A stretch of DNA of 64,000 nucleotides from Nilaparvata lugens. Taxonomy: Eukaryota; Arthropoda; Insecta; Hemiptera; Delphacidae. The stretch is taken from contig NC_052505.1 of NCBI RefSeq assembly GCF_014356525.2, positions 1 to 64,000 of the forward strand, read 5' to 3'. The notes beneath the pieces are model-generated. The model ran no database searches and was not told the origin of the DNA. It saw only the letters and a list, made by a program, of their open reading frames with translations. This document shows positions 46,171 through 59,384 of the stretch, piece by piece; within the stretch, counting starts at the first letter, position 1, and every line of letters starts with the position of its first letter. The position numbers and the translations under genes are program-made.

Positions 46171-47470
46171 GTTGTTAGAGATGAAATACAGTTGATTTGA
46201 AGCCAAACTGATATGGATATCCGTTGGAGGTAAGTTGTGATAATTGATGATGAACGGTTTGTTTACTTTTTGATTGTCAGAAAATATTGATTGTCAGATA
46301 TTTCATGATTCACCAAATACAGTCAAGTGTGACATGAGATACATTTACTGTTTGGCGGTACGAAGTTCACTGGGTAAGCTAGTTGTAAATAAAGCTTTAT
46401 TATTAATAGTCAACACTGAAAAAAGACAGGCTCAATCACCAGGAATACTATAAATTCTATGAGGGACCAGTAAGCCATTAATTTTGAGTAGTTCAATCAC
46501 CTCCATTATGGACACTGGATACATTATGGACAATCAATAACTATGTATAAAATTATTAGCTACAGAATAAAAAAACTTTTGATAGCAGTGACCACGACTA
46601 TTACAATATGAATAAACATTTGGATCAAATATTGGGAACTACTGACAAATCTCATCAACTCGTACTTTCAATTCACAAAAGATTAACAAAAATATATATA
46701 AGTTATATTAAATGAACTCACGGTTAGTACTCAAGTTTGTCTTTCTCTGGCTGTGCTACAAATAGATGTAGGTATATGTTTGACATTTTGTTTTTGTAAT
46801 CTTGTTGTCTATCAATTAAAAAAGTTTTCAATGTGATATTTTAAGTCAATGAAATTTGAATTTGAAAAAAGAATTATCAACAAACTCCTAACCAAAGAAA
46901 ATCTCTGTGCTCTGTTCTAATGGGAATGTATGAGACTCCATATACAGCTAATAGAAGGCGCAAACCAAACTGGCCAAGCATACAACAATGGAACAAACAC
47001 ATGCCCGGCGAACTTCGTACCGCCAAAAAGTAAATGTATCTCATTTCACACTTGACTGTATTTGGTGAATCATGAAATTTATCTGACAATCAATATTTTC
47101 ATTTACATCTGAATACGGACTTCCTATGTGCTTAGTCATGCAGCATTCATTATTCCAAAAACATATTCTTCTCAATCAATTGATAATAATATCTATTAGT
47201 AAAGTGTTGAATTGAAAAAATAGATAGATTAAATCAGTGTTTCAACGATTAATTCAATGTTCTCATGATTGTTGATTGTTAATAGATGGTCCAGGAAACA
47301 TACAATGTACAATGATTCACACAGAATTAGTAGACAAAGCTCTAAATGAACGTCAACTACAGATTTATCAATGCTGTATCAGCAATATAAAAACGCATGC
47401 AGTTAATATGTCTTTGAATGAGGGTGTTGATATTCACATAGAGGAATTATTCTCTTCTATTCTTATCTAA
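46171..47470 (+). CDS. Last two visible exons of an unrecognised spliced gene (46171-46229, 47286-47470)
   Basis: Exon 46171-46229 follows the acceptor TTCTATTTTGCAG and ends in GAG|GTAAGT. The next exon starts after TTGTTAATAG at 47286 and ends at TAA 47468-47470. In the second copy of the locus (exon 56425-56482) only one frame of the small exon is open. It reads VVRDEIQLIEAKLIWISVG with one base carried over, and that phase joins exactly to the open frame of the next exon (...IQCTMIHTELVDKALNERQ...). This copy has one extra T in the small exon (near 46196), which breaks the frame: a mutation or a consensus error. The protein family is not recognised. The 1.06-kb intron carries an inverted repeat. 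Confidence 0.55.
46840..47095 (-). repeat. Interspersed repeat (also at 52260, 57097 and inverted at 63786)
   Basis: It matches 57097-57350 and 52260-52515 directly and 63786-64000 as reverse complement. Part of it (46995-47090) is also the reverse complement of 46285-46375, giving a ~90-bp inverted repeat inside the intron. The minus-strand frame of 70 codons is repeat sequence, not a gene. Confidence 0.7.
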
Positions 47471-48329
47471 TTACAATTTTAAATATCGAATCTACAACTC
47501 GACCCCTGATAGAATGATTGACTCAGTGTACAGTCAGTCAAAAATTTAATATTAAAATAAGGGGTATTTTGGCAAGCTTCACAGAAAAATAAGGTCCCAT
47601 GCACCTTTTTGATATTTCTTCAAATGGAAAATTAGTTTTGTGGGTTGTCAAAACTCCCCCTAAAACGGAAACTATTCAACTTATCCTATCATTTAGTAAA
47701 ATAACAATGATTTCTGCATTGGATAACATGTTTTGTTGCCAAATATGACCTACACTGTAGACTTCTCATACAATTTGTAACATATTGTAATTCGGATGGA
47801 TAGATAAGAAGCCTAGCTGAAATATTTATAGGTCTAAGTGGAGTAATTGGCAATATCGCCAAAGAGATAACATAAAGATTAGATAATATCAGATTGTCCT
47901 GGCTAAACTGTACAACAGCCTAAGAGGAATTGAAATAATTTTTTTTTGCTAATATATAATATATATAAAATATTGATGGTTGAGGTTAGGCATAAACATT
48001 TAGTGATCGGCGACCTAACGATCGACCAAGCCATGCAACGTAGAATCTGACCAAACATGTAGAGAGCATATTTAAAAACCCCAATAAAAATAATTTAATG
48101 TATTAAGGAAATAGGAGGTTACCAGGCGCATGAATACTGTAACAATTTGCATGCACCAATCACATAATGGCAATTGATAGGCGGCAATAGTGAGCCGATT
48201 CAAAAAAAAATGTATATATTTCTACAAATAAATAGAATTTGTATAAAATAGTTGTATAATCTATGTTTTGGATATGGCCCAAAGGCAAAGAAATTATTAA
48301 ATATACAACATAAGTAATAATTTAATATT
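47471..48329. other. Downstream flank, no gene seen
   Basis: This is AT-rich sequence after the stop of the spliced gene. It is repeated in the second copy at 57726-58589. No features were recognised. Confidence 0.5.
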
Positions 48330-49127
48330 TTTAGTACGGTCTATTTGAACCTTGAATGGCGGAGGACTAGGATATTCAAATTTTATGTAAATTTAGAAAT
48401 CGGAAATGAGAATTGTAAAATTGAGAAAGGAGAACCGACACTCGCCTGCCAAATGCCACCATGAGAGTTCACTAAAAATTATAGAGCATAATACCTTGCT
48501 ATATCTTGTAATAACTTAAAGTTAAATTGAATTACTAAATTTCTTATAAGACTTTGTGATGCTCTTATGAAGCAAAAGTCATTTTCATTTTTAAATAATT
48601 TTGTAACCTCTTGGAAGAGACGACTCTGGCTACAATAGTCCAGGACCACCAGGAGTTGGATCGACATCAGCAGCTCATAGGAAAATTTCGACACGTGAGT
48701 GAGAAATATTGAAATAGTGATAGGGCGCCCTCAGTGCTTCGAAAATAAAATAAGAATCAAAGCTAGCTATTCGAAAGGGTTTTCTTATAAATTAAGAATT
48801 TAGTAAAAAATACTTGCGCAAGTAAATGTAGTATTAAAGGTATTGTATTAGAAAAGTAACGAGTCTATACATATCAGAAGTTCTATAAATCAAAGAAGTA
48901 TAAAATCTAGGCTGTTAATACATATTCATATGGTCTTTAATTTCTGCAATATACTTTGCGATAGTTTGTTGTAGCTCTGATTCACTAGATGAATCGCTCT
49001 ATTTATTCAATCAGGTGCCGAATCTCGCACCCTGAGATAAAATATATATTCATTACAAAGAAATCTATTGGGTACCATAGAATTTAATATATATATTTGG
49101 ATTATTGGTTGTCAATTCATCAAGCTG

Positions 49128-49919
49128 GATATCAGTGGTGACATTTCTGACCTGGGCAGAAAGATGTGTGCTTCTGAGAGGTCTGTTGCAGACTGGTTTC
49201 GGGCAAATCTCTTCCTCCTCAATAGTGAGAAGACCCAGAGAATTGTGTTTGGCCTCAGGAATGGAGTACATTATGATTTCCCTCCAGTAAAGCTCCTTGG
49301 CTTCACTCTGGACCGTAAGCTTTCCTGGGGCGGGCACATTCAGGTAGTCTGTGGCAGGTTGAGCAGGGTGCTGTTTTTGCTCAGGAGTCTGAGAAGATGT
49401 GTACCAGAGGCCCATTTCCGCATGTGTTACTTCGCCTTCTTTCAGAGTGTGATGGCCTATGGCATCACCTTGTGGGGTGGTGCCTCTGAGGTAAAAGATG
49501 TACTGCTGGTGCAGAAGAAGGCCATCCGGATCCTCTGTGGAGCAGAATTTTTAGCACATTGTAAGCCGCTTTTTGTGAGTGAAAAGATTCTCACTGTATT
49601 CAATTTTTACATTTACAGGTCAGCTATAAAGGCATTCCATAGTGTCCGTACTTTGCCTACCAGGGGTGATGTGCATGATCATGGCACTAGAGGCAGGCTG
49701 AGGCTGGATTTGCCATATTGTAGATTGGGGAGGACCCAGAGCAGCCTCATCTACCAGCCAGCTAAAATTTTGAACAAACTGTCAGTTTCAGCCAGGACTC
49801 TGCCAGAGACAGTCTTGAAGAGGAGACTGAGGGCTTTCCTTCAGGAGAACCCCTTCTATTCTATGAGGGAGTTCTATGATTGTGATCCTCAGACTGTAAG
49901 TAGATACTTCTTGCATTAG
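49128..49919 (+). pseudogene. C-terminal part of a LINE reverse transcriptase
   Basis: The frame is open from the insert start to TAG 49917-49919 (about 263 codons). It starts after the catalytic palm: WFRANLFLLNSEKTQRIVFG, then KLLGFTLDRKLSWGGHI, then AYGITLWGG...VQKKAIRILCG. These are the post-YxDD and thumb motifs typical of CR1/L2-like LINE polymerases. The catalytic motif is absent because the insert is truncated, so it cannot be active. The upstream in-frame ATG at 49068 lies in the host repeat. Confidence 0.85.
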
Positions 49920-50079
49920 TCTTGCTGCCTCTTCTGCTTGCTGCTTTTTGTGTTTGATGTGTATTTTTGTTCTTGACCTGTCTTATGACAGTTTTTTATG
50001 TTCTTGACTTGTTCACTTGAGGCCATACTTATGACCACGCCATGAACAGAAACTCATTATTATTATTATTATTATTATT
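49128..50079 (+). mobile_element. 5'-truncated LINE fragment (CR1/L2-like)
   Basis: A 952-bp insert lies between AAGCTG at 49122-49127 and AAGCTG at 50080-50085. It ends in an (ATT)n tail. The paralogue at about 791-810 shows the uninserted site. Only the end of the RT ORF and a short 3' UTR are present. Confidence 0.85.
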
Positions 50080-50882
50080 AAGCTGATTTTTTAAGAAATC
50101 TATTTTTAATGGAATTGTCCAAGTCGACAAGTATTAGCAAGCTGATGTCGCAGCTACATGCAAATAGATGCATATGATCATGAAATAAAAGCACATGGTA
50201 ACGTTTCGTGCTATAGAATTTAGAGAATAGTATTTAGCCTGTGATATTTTATTGATTTCGATTATTGTTCTATTTTTATATTATATATTTTTTATCGCTC
50301 TATATATTTTTTGCAATATTTGTTAATATATGTATCAAATTGTTCATGGTGTGCGATTTATTTTAATTCCTCAATACTATAGGATGAGTATTATATATAT
50401 ATATTTTTTGATTAATTATCAGAATTATTGTGGAAGCTCATATCTGGGCCTATAAAGATTTTTACGAGACTGTATCCTATGAAAAACCACGACCTAATTT
50501 TATAATTATTAAAATATTTCATGCTCTACCGACTGATGCCAAGCAGGAGGCTAATCGTTATTTAAATATAAAAAATAACGTGACAAATTCTATAAATTAA
50601 ATACATGAGAATTGAAGTATTTATTTCAGTTAATTCATGGTTAGTTGATGGAATTGATTAACAATAAAAAAATGATTATAATTTTAACAGTACAGAATTA
50701 GTTGAATGAATTGTTGTACTAAATTCTTGGTCACCAATATTTCAATATTGGTATTTATCCATTCATCTAACCATCAAGTCATACATTAGCAAGCGGTGAC
50801 ATTAGCTGGCGATGTTGCACCACCGGCTGCTTGTCTTCAGTGATAGCATCGGCGGCGATTGACTCGATTAAATATACTTCAG

Positions 50883-51303
50883 GGAATCAAAAAGCATGCT
50901 GCACATCAGACACCGGCCGAGCTGTCTTTTACAGTGAACGAAAAATGTCCAGTATCAAAATTAAAATCGTCACGACTTGGAAATAGAGCCTCACTTGATT
51001 TATTTCTGATTCAGGACGGAAAGCTTCACCTATCTGTTAGGAAACGGGTTCTCAAACTGAAGACATTGTTTTACAATCTGAAGACGATCTGAAAATCAGT
51101 CTGCCTAGTCGAAGGAATCCAACGATTAACTTACAATTGGAAAAATATCAAGATGAGGATACTTCATGTAATGTTCCAAAAATCATGAAAATCATATCAG
51201 TGGAGACTGACACTATAGATTTTCAAACAAGGTGATGATGATTTTTCCCCGCAAACCCAAAACAAAATTTACCTGTCCTGATTGTTCTGAGCGATTAGAA
51301 AAA
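50883..51303 (+). pseudogene. Exon-like stretch of an unrecognised gene (low-quality copy)
   Basis: An acceptor-like TATACTTCAG precedes 50883 and a donor AAA|GTAAGA follows 51303. Reading is compromised by several one- or two-base differences from the second copy (61138-61565), concentrated here next to the assembly gap. Segments are clearly protein-like (SQTEDIVLQSEDDLKISLP; then a CPDC pair near the donor). Confidence 0.4.
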
Positions 51304-51765
51304 GTAAGATTAATAGAACTTAATATTATTACCAATTAGATGTCTATTTCAAAATCCCTCTGGGCGTATTTTTGTGTTCTACAATCTGAGATCTGGTAGA
51401 GCACTCTATCTCATATAGATTTCCAGGTACACCTGACAACAATGCTCCTTGTATTGTGGAAACCACCTAACTTTCAGCTTCAACCATCATCACAAACTAC
51501 ATTGTCCTCATATTGATATTTCGCACAATGCCATGAGTTCTTGAGATTAATTTCTATAAGCATCACCCGTTAGAAGCACTTCATTCCAGTATTCCCAGTG
51601 GAGAGGCGCGCTTAAGGACACCTCAAGGATCAAATTTGGAAATATGCTTTGAGTAGACTACACTCAACAATAATTTTCCCATTTTCTGTCAGAATTCGAC
51701 TTATGATGCATGATTTTGGACCGCCTTGACAAGCCGAGAAGATGAAGTGTATTACGATGAAATCC

Positions 51766-51865
51766 NNNNNNNNNNNNNNNNNNNNNNNNNNNNNNNNNNN
51801 NNNNNNNNNNNNNNNNNNNNNNNNNNNNNNNNNNNNNNNNNNNNNNNNNNNNNNNNNNNNNNNNN
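51766..51865. other. 100-N assembly gap
   Basis: Exactly 100 Ns, the usual scaffold-join size. It lies within the spacer of the foldback element seen complete at 61777-62186. Confidence 0.99.
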
Positions 51866-52874
51866 GCTCAATCACCAGGAATACTATAAATTCTATGAGG
51901 ACCATAAGCCATTAATTTTGAGTAGTTCAATCACCTCCATTATGGACACTGGATACATTTGGACAATCAATAACTATGTATAAAATTTATTAGCTACAGA
52001 ATAAAAAAACTTTTGATAGCAGTGACCACGACTATTACAATATGAATAAACATTTGGATCAAATATTGGGAACTACTGACAACTCATCAACTCGTACTTT
52101 CAATTCACAAAAGATTAACAAAAAATATATATAAGTATATTAAATGAACTCACGGTTAGTACTCAAGTTGTCTTTCTCTGGCCGTGCTACAAATAGATGT
52201 AGGATATGTTTGACATTTTGTTTTTGTAATCTTGTTGTCTATCAATTGAAAAGTTTCCAATGTGATATTTGGAGGCATGAAATTTGAATTTGAAAAAATA
52301 ATTATCAACAAACTCCTAACCAAAGAAAATCTCTGTGCTCTGTTCTAATGGAATGTATGAGACTCCATATACAGCTAATAGAAGGCGCAAACCAAACTGG
52401 CCAAGCATACAACAATGGAACAAACACATGCCCGGCGAACTTCGTACCGCCAAAAAGTAAATGTATCTCATTTCACACTTGACTGTATTTGGTGAATCAT
52501 GAAATTTATCTGACAATCAATATTTTCATTTACATCTGAATACGGACTCCTATGTGCTTAGTCATTGCAGCATTCATTATTCCAAACATATTCTTCTCAA
52601 TCAATTGATAATAATATCTATTAGTAAAGTGTTGAATTGAAAAAATAGATAGATTAAATCAGTGTTTCAACGATTAATTCAATGTTCTCATGATTGTTGA
52701 TTGTTAATAGATGGTCCGGAAACATACAATGTACAATGATTCACACAGAATTAGTAGACAAGCTCTAAATGAACGTCACTACAGATTTATATCAATGCTG
52801 TATCAGCAATATAAAACGCATGCAGTTAAATGTCTTTGAATGAGGGTGTTGATATTCACATAGAGGAATTATTC
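51866..52874. repeat. Third, partial copy of 46430-47452 with many one-base losses
   Basis: It matches 46430-47452 collinearly with about 14 net deleted bases, mostly in short homopolymers, disrupting the exon equivalent to 47286-47452. It then jumps at 52871-52874 (ATTC) to the solo-LTR sequence equivalent to 41783 onward. Confidence 0.85.
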
Positions 52875-55165
52875 ACTACAAGATTCAATACAATTGTCGG
52901 AATCGCGGGAGACCTAAAACGCTCGCTCACCCTTGATTCTTCTAATGACAGATTGTATAGTGATGAAATTTTTATAAGCAGTGTAGCGATCGCTAAACAC
53001 TGAAGACGGATATCTTAAAATTATTACCTGTGAAGAATGAGCATACAAAATCATACAGGTCGAGCAAAAATCTCGATGTAGATAATTTACGGGACTGCGT
53101 CTCTAATAAGTTCCGAAGGATTAAGATACGGTATTTGAACCAAATATCGTTCGGAATATATTTCGAGAACAGAGTCTTGTTGGGTTTTAAGCTCATTGTA
53201 GGAAATTATAGGATCTCTGGCTGCATCTTCTGTACAATTGATGTATTCGCTCCTAAGTCGAGGTTGGTAACAGATATATAAACAGCTGATATATGAGCAG
53301 GTAAGGACAAAGAATAAATATCTCGATCTGACCCCACTCGCTACATCCACTTAGACCTGTTCCAATATCCAGCTTAATTCAATTATTCCAATGATCGTAT
53401 TCGATCGGTTCTTGATGATATAGAACGTATCAGACACAATAATTGACAGGCTTAGAAATAATCGAACTCAGAAAACGAATTAACAAAATTGAAATATATT
53501 ATAATAAAATATGTGATCACACAGTGCAGATTCAGAATTGATTTACAGATTGATAATAATTTAGCATTGACAAAAAGAGTTAAAATGTTCTTGTGCTTGC
53601 ATGACACCATGCGTGATTCGACAGAATTTTACAATTGATAAAATTTAACAGTTTTGAAAAAATAGTGAAAAATGAATTATAAAATATTTTAAAATGCTCG
53701 GGGTCGTGGTTCTGGCAGCGGAGGATAGTTAATCAACCACAAGTTCTTAGAAATTCTATATGAATAAATTCTAGGCTCTTAATAACTAAAAGCGCTTGTC
53801 AGCGTGGCCAATAATTAACGAAGAAAATATATTTTTCTGCACTGAAAATATTTCGAAGCGTAGATTGGGGCCCCTTTAAACTTATAACTCACGTGAAATT
53901 CCTTGGCGGTCGTGGTTTTCTTCTTTAGATCAAAATCGTTTGATCGGCAGCAGGTCCAGGCTTCGATTTCAGCACGTGGGGAATTTAATTTAATATTTCC
54001 TTCACCAAATTAATTAAGGGATGATTTAACTTTAAACTTTCAATTTATCAATTGATGAGAATAAATTTACAGATAACAAATAGATTAGCCTAAAATATTG
54101 GCTCACAAATAAAACATATAAAATCGAACAAGAATTTTTTACGAATAGGTCTTGGTAACTATAACGAGATCTGAACGGTGAGGATTTCAAAAGGGAAGTG
54201 AAGTCTTTTTCTCTAAGCTTCTTGGCTAGACCTTTCTTCTGAGAATCTCGGTGTAGTAAATTTGCATAAAAATTTGCCATTGGTGGAACGATTGTGACGT
54301 AGACGTGACGTCAGTGGCAGGCAGTAGAATATAATTCCTTCAATCACAATAATAACTTAGTTTATATAATTCTTAAAACTGCTCAATCTTCTAGACCTAG
54401 TTCCTCTTATACAATGTATATGTGCTAGCGTATATGATAAGGCAGGTTGTTGTCTGATAGTAGATTAACATATGTTGTTTTCAAACGATTACCTTTTTGG
54501 TGCTATTTCTATGCACTATGATTGGCTTAGGCTTGCAAAGAGATTTAATTACCATGTGGTTCAGTTGAAGTAATAATTAATAAATTAATATTCTTATAAC
54601 ACTTTTTATTATGTTTGAGACTGTTATAATTAATTTCTGCTGTGTTTATCAATATATACTATTCATGCTATGACCTAGTTAGTTACAATAAGACCTGACA
54701 TTATAATATAATTTCTTAAATAATAAATAATTTCAACGATAATACATACATTTTTATTTTTTATTCGAAATTCTTGGTCCTTTATTGATAGTTTTTTTTT
54801 TTACTTTTTAGAAATAGTATTATAGCTTGCATGAATCTGACATGATATTTTACAATACGTTGAATCAGTCAGCTGTGTTCGAGCCGCTTCAAAACATCTG
54901 ATCGAGTAGTAAACAAAGTGTAACCTCAAAATTCAATGAGCAATTCATAAATGGTTCGTGCTTTATTTGCAGAATAATTATAATTTTATTGAATAATTTT
55001 CTAGAAAATATCAGTACAGAACGGTACTCTTATCTAATATACAGTTACTGATAAGTAAGCTTTATCGCTCGGTCGCTAACTATTCCTTTAGCAAATTCTT
55101 TCATTTTAAAAGGTAATCACAATTTTTCTCTCTTCTCATGAGATCTATTTGAAAGATTCATCACA
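52875..55165 (-). mobile_element. Second copy of the solo LTR, truncated at the duplication junction
   Basis: It corresponds to 41783-44087. GTAC follows at 55166-55169. The last ~220 bp of the LTR (its 3' end) are missing because the duplication breakpoint is inside it. Confidence 0.88.
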
Positions 55166-55169
55166 GTAC

Positions 55170-56397
55170 TCAGAAAATAGGCCACGAAATCACTTTTAAT
55201 CAAACAGAAATTAGTACGGTAGCCCAATCTAGAACTACAATAGAATTCATAAAGTTCCTTTTTTGAATACTTGAATGTATTTGTACATAAATATACATAC
55301 CGTGAATAATATAATATGTCAATTCTGGAAAGTATATTTCGGGTAAATCATTAACTTTCAGTATACATTCAATTTATTAAGGAATATAGGTCATAAAATC
55401 GCTATGAAACAATGAAAATCAGTAACACAACTGTTTTAGCCTATACTAAGATTGAAATTCATCAAGTTCTCTTTTTAAAATAATCATATTTATAATTTAT
55501 GTAAATTTACATTAATTATATGTCAACTATGAGACGTATATTATATGTAAATGATTTACTTTCAGTATACATTGGTTCAATTTATTGACGAATAGGCCAT
55601 AAAATTGTTATGAAATAAACAATGAAAAATCAGTAACACAGCGTTTTAGCCTTACTACAACTAAAATTAATCAATAATTTCTCTTTAAATGATCATATCT
55701 ATAATGTACGTGGATTTACATAAATTATATGTCAATAATGAGACGTATATTATATTTAAATGATTTACTTTCAGTATACATTCAATTTATTGACGAATAG
55801 GCCATGAAATCGCTATATGAAATAATGAAAAATCAGTAACATAGCGTTTTTAGCCTTACTACAATTAAAATTAATCAATAATTTCTTTTTAAATAATCGT
55901 TTCCATAATTTACGTGAATTTACATAAATTATATGTCAATTATGAGACATATATTATATGTAAATGATTTACTTCCAGAATACATTCCATTTATTGAGAA
56001 ATAGGAGCCATGAAATCACTTTTAATCAAACAAAAATTAATAGCCCAATTGTTTTAGCTCAGCTACAACTAGAATCCATTATGTTCTTTTTTTGAATACT
56101 TGAATGTATATTGTACGTAAATATACATAAATAATATGTCTTTGCTGTTAAGTATATTCGATGTAAATCATTTACTTTCAGTATACATTCATTTTATCGA
56201 CAAATATGCCATAAAATCGCTCCAATTCAGTCAAATATCAGTGACACAGCCATTTTAAGCTCAACTCCAACAGAAATTCATTAAGTTTTCAATCTCAAAA
56301 TTTTCATGTATAATATATGTAAAATATACATATTTTAAAATACTTGACATAGTTTACCAAGATTGACCTAAAAAATACGTATTATATACGTGGTGTG
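55170..56397. repeat. Second copy of the ~205-bp array, 6 units
   Basis: Unit marks are at 55179, 55388, 55594, 55799, 56003 and 56206. The third unit is a hybrid: its start matches the unit at 44520 and its end the unit at 45344. This is consistent with loss of four units by unequal exchange or replication slippage. Confidence 0.88.
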
Positions 56398-56424
56398 CTG
56401 ACTGGGTTAATTTCTATTTTGCAG

Positions 56425-57725
56425 GTTGTTAGAGATGAAATACAGTTGATTGAAGCCAAACTGATATGGATATCCGTTGGAGGTAAGTTGTGATAATTGA
56501 TGATGAACGGTTTGTTTACTTTTTGATTGTCAGAAAATATTGATTGTCAGATATTTCATGATTCACCAAATACAGTCAAGTGTGACATGAGATACATTTA
56601 CTGTTTGGCGGTACGAAGTTCACTGGGTAAGCTAGTTGTAAATAAAGCTTTATTATTAATAGTCAACACTGAAAAAAGACAGGCTCAATCACCAGGAATA
56701 CTATAAATTCTATGAGGGACCAGTAAGCCATTAATTTTGAGTAGTTCAATCACCTCCATTATGGACACTGGATACATTATGGACAATCAATAACTATGTA
56801 TAAAATTTATTAGCTACAGAATAAAAAAACTTTTGATAGCAGTGACCACGACTATTACAATATGAATAAACATTTGGATCAAATATTGGGAACTACTGAC
56901 AAATCTCATCAACTCGTACTTTCAATTCACAAAAGATTAACAAAAAATATATATAAGTTATATTAAATGAACTCACGGTTAGTACTCAAGTTTGTCTTTC
57001 TCTGGCCGTGCTACAAATAGATGTAGGTATATGTTTGACATTTTGTTTTTGTAATCTTGTTGTCTATCAATTGAAAAAGTTTCCAATGTGATATTTTGAG
57101 GCAATGAAATTTGAATTTGAAAAAATAATTATCAACAAACTCCTAACCAAAGAAAATCTCTGTGCTCTGTTCTAATGGGAATGTATGAGACTCCATATAC
57201 AGCTAATAGAAGGCGCAAACCAAACTGGCCAAGCATACAACAATGGAACAAACACATGCCCGGCGAACTTCGTACCGCCAAAAAGTAAATGTATCTCATT
57301 TCACACTTGACTGTATTTGGTGAATCATGAAATTTATCTGACAATCAATATTTTCATTTACATCTGAATACGGACTTCCTATGTGCTTAGTCATGCAGCA
57401 TTCATTATTCCAAAAACATATTCTTCTCAATCAATTGATAATAATATCTATTAGTAAAGTGTTGAATTGAAAAAATAGATAGATTAAATCAGTGTTTCAA
57501 CGATTAATTCAATGTTCTCATGATTGTTGATTGTTAATAGATGGTCCAGGAAACATACAATGTACAATGATTCACACAGAATTAGTAGACAAAGCTCTAA
57601 ATGAACGTCAACTACAGTTTTATCAATGCTGTATCAGCAATATAAAAACGCATGCAGTTAATATGTCTTTGAATGAGGGTGTTGATATTCACATAGAGGA
57701 ATTATTCTCTTCTATTCTTATCTAA
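56425..57725 (+). CDS. Second copy of the spliced gene's last two exons (56425-56482, 57541-57725)
   Basis: The small exon is 58 bp with an open frame (19 codons plus one base). It is flanked by TTCTATTTTGCAG and GTAAGT and joins in phase to 57541-57725, which ends TAA. This is the better-preserved version of 46171-47470. One residue differs (F for I, in ...QLQFYQCC). Function is not recognised. Absence of frame damage here supports a functional gene rather than a pseudogene. Confidence 0.6.
57097..57350 (-). repeat. Interspersed repeat, copy in the second block
   Basis: Same as 46840-47095. It lies in the intron between the two exons. Confidence 0.7.
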
Positions 57726-59384
57726 TTACAATTTTAAATATCGAATCTACAACTCGACCCCTGATAGAATGATTGACTCAGTGTACAGTCAGTCAAAAAT
57801 TTTAATATTAAAATAAGGGGTATTTTGGCAAGCTTCACAGAAAAATAAGGTCCCATGCACCTTTTTGATATTTCTTCAAATGGAAAATTAGTTTTGTGGG
57901 TTGTCAAAACTCCCCCTAAAACGGAAACTATTCAACTTATCCTATCATTTAGTAAAATAACAATGATTTCTGCATTGGATAACATGTTTTGTTGCCAAAT
58001 ATGACCTACACTGTAGACTTCTCATACAATTTGTAACATATTGTAATTCGGATGGATAGATAAGAAGCCTAGCTGAAATATTTATAGGTCTAAGTGGAGT
58101 AATTGGCAATATCGCCAAAGAGATAACATAAAGATTAGATAATATCAGATTGTCCTGGCTAAACTGTACAACAGCCTGAGAGGAATTGAAATAATTTTTT
58201 TTTGCTAATATATAATATTATATAAAATATTGATGGTTGAGGTTAGGCATAAACATTTAGTGATCGGCGACCTAACGATCGACCAAGCCATGCAACGTAG
58301 AATCTGACCAAACATGTAGAGAGCATATTTAAAAACCCCAATAAAAATAATTTAATGTATTAAGGAAATAGGAGGTTACCAGGCGCATGAATACTGTAAC
58401 AATTTGCATGCACCAATCACATAATGGCAATTGATAGGCGGCAATAGTGAGCCGATTCAAAAAAAAATGTATATATTTCTACAAATAAATAGAATTTGTA
58501 TAAAATAGTTGTATAATCTATGTTTTGGATATGGCCCAAAGGCAAAGAAATTATTAAATATACAACATAAGTAATAATTTAATATTTTTAGTACGGTCTA
58601 TTTGAACCTTGAATGGCGGAGGACTAGGATATTCAAATTTTATGTAAATTTAGAAATCGGAAATGAGAATTGTAAAATTGAGAAAGGAGAACCGACACTC
58701 GCCTGCCAAATGCCACCATGAGAGTTCACTAAAAATTATAGAGCATAATACCTTGCTATATCTTGTAATAACTTAAAGTTAAATTGAATTACTAAATTTC
58801 TTATAAGACTTTGTGATGCTCTTATGAAGCAAAAGTCATTTTCATTTTTAAATAATTTTGTAACCTCTTGGAAGAGACGACTCTGGCTACAATAGTCCAG
58901 GACCACCAGGAGTTGGATCGACATCAGCAGCTCATAGGAAAATTTCGACACGTGAGTGAGAAATATTGAAATAGTGATAGGGCGCCCTCAGTGCTTCGAA
59001 AATAAAATAAGAATCAAAGCTAGCTATTCGAAAGGGTTTTCTTATAAATTAAGAATTTAGTAAAAAATACTTGCGCAAGTAAATGTAGTATTAAAGGTAT
59101 TGTATTAGAAAAGTAACGAGTCTATACATATCAGAAGTTCTATAAATCAAAGAAGTATAAAATCTAGGCTGTTAATACATATTCATATGGTCTTTAATTT
59201 CTGCAATATACTTTGCGATAGTTTGTTGTAGCTCTGATTCACTAGATGAATCGCTCTATTTATTCCATCAGGTGCCGAATCTCGCACCCTGAGATAAAAT
59301 ATATATTCATTACAAAGAAATCTATTGGGTACCATAGAATTTAATATATATATTTGGATTATTGGTTGTCAATTCATCAAGCTG

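Larger units (their letters stand above)
48330..50590. repeat. Paralogue of the 1-1315 repeat, carrying a LINE insertion
   Basis: It aligns with 1-1315 on both sides of 49128-50079. The flanks (GTGCCGAATCTCGCACCCTGAG before; TATTAGCAAGCTGATGTCG after) match the copy without insertion at about 680-705 and 840-860. Confidence 0.8.

Noticed and set aside
46877..47089. 70-codon minus-strand ORF repeated at 52316 and 57132
   Set aside because: It lies within an intronic interspersed repeat found also at the window end. Recurrence is due to repeat copies, not gene conservation.
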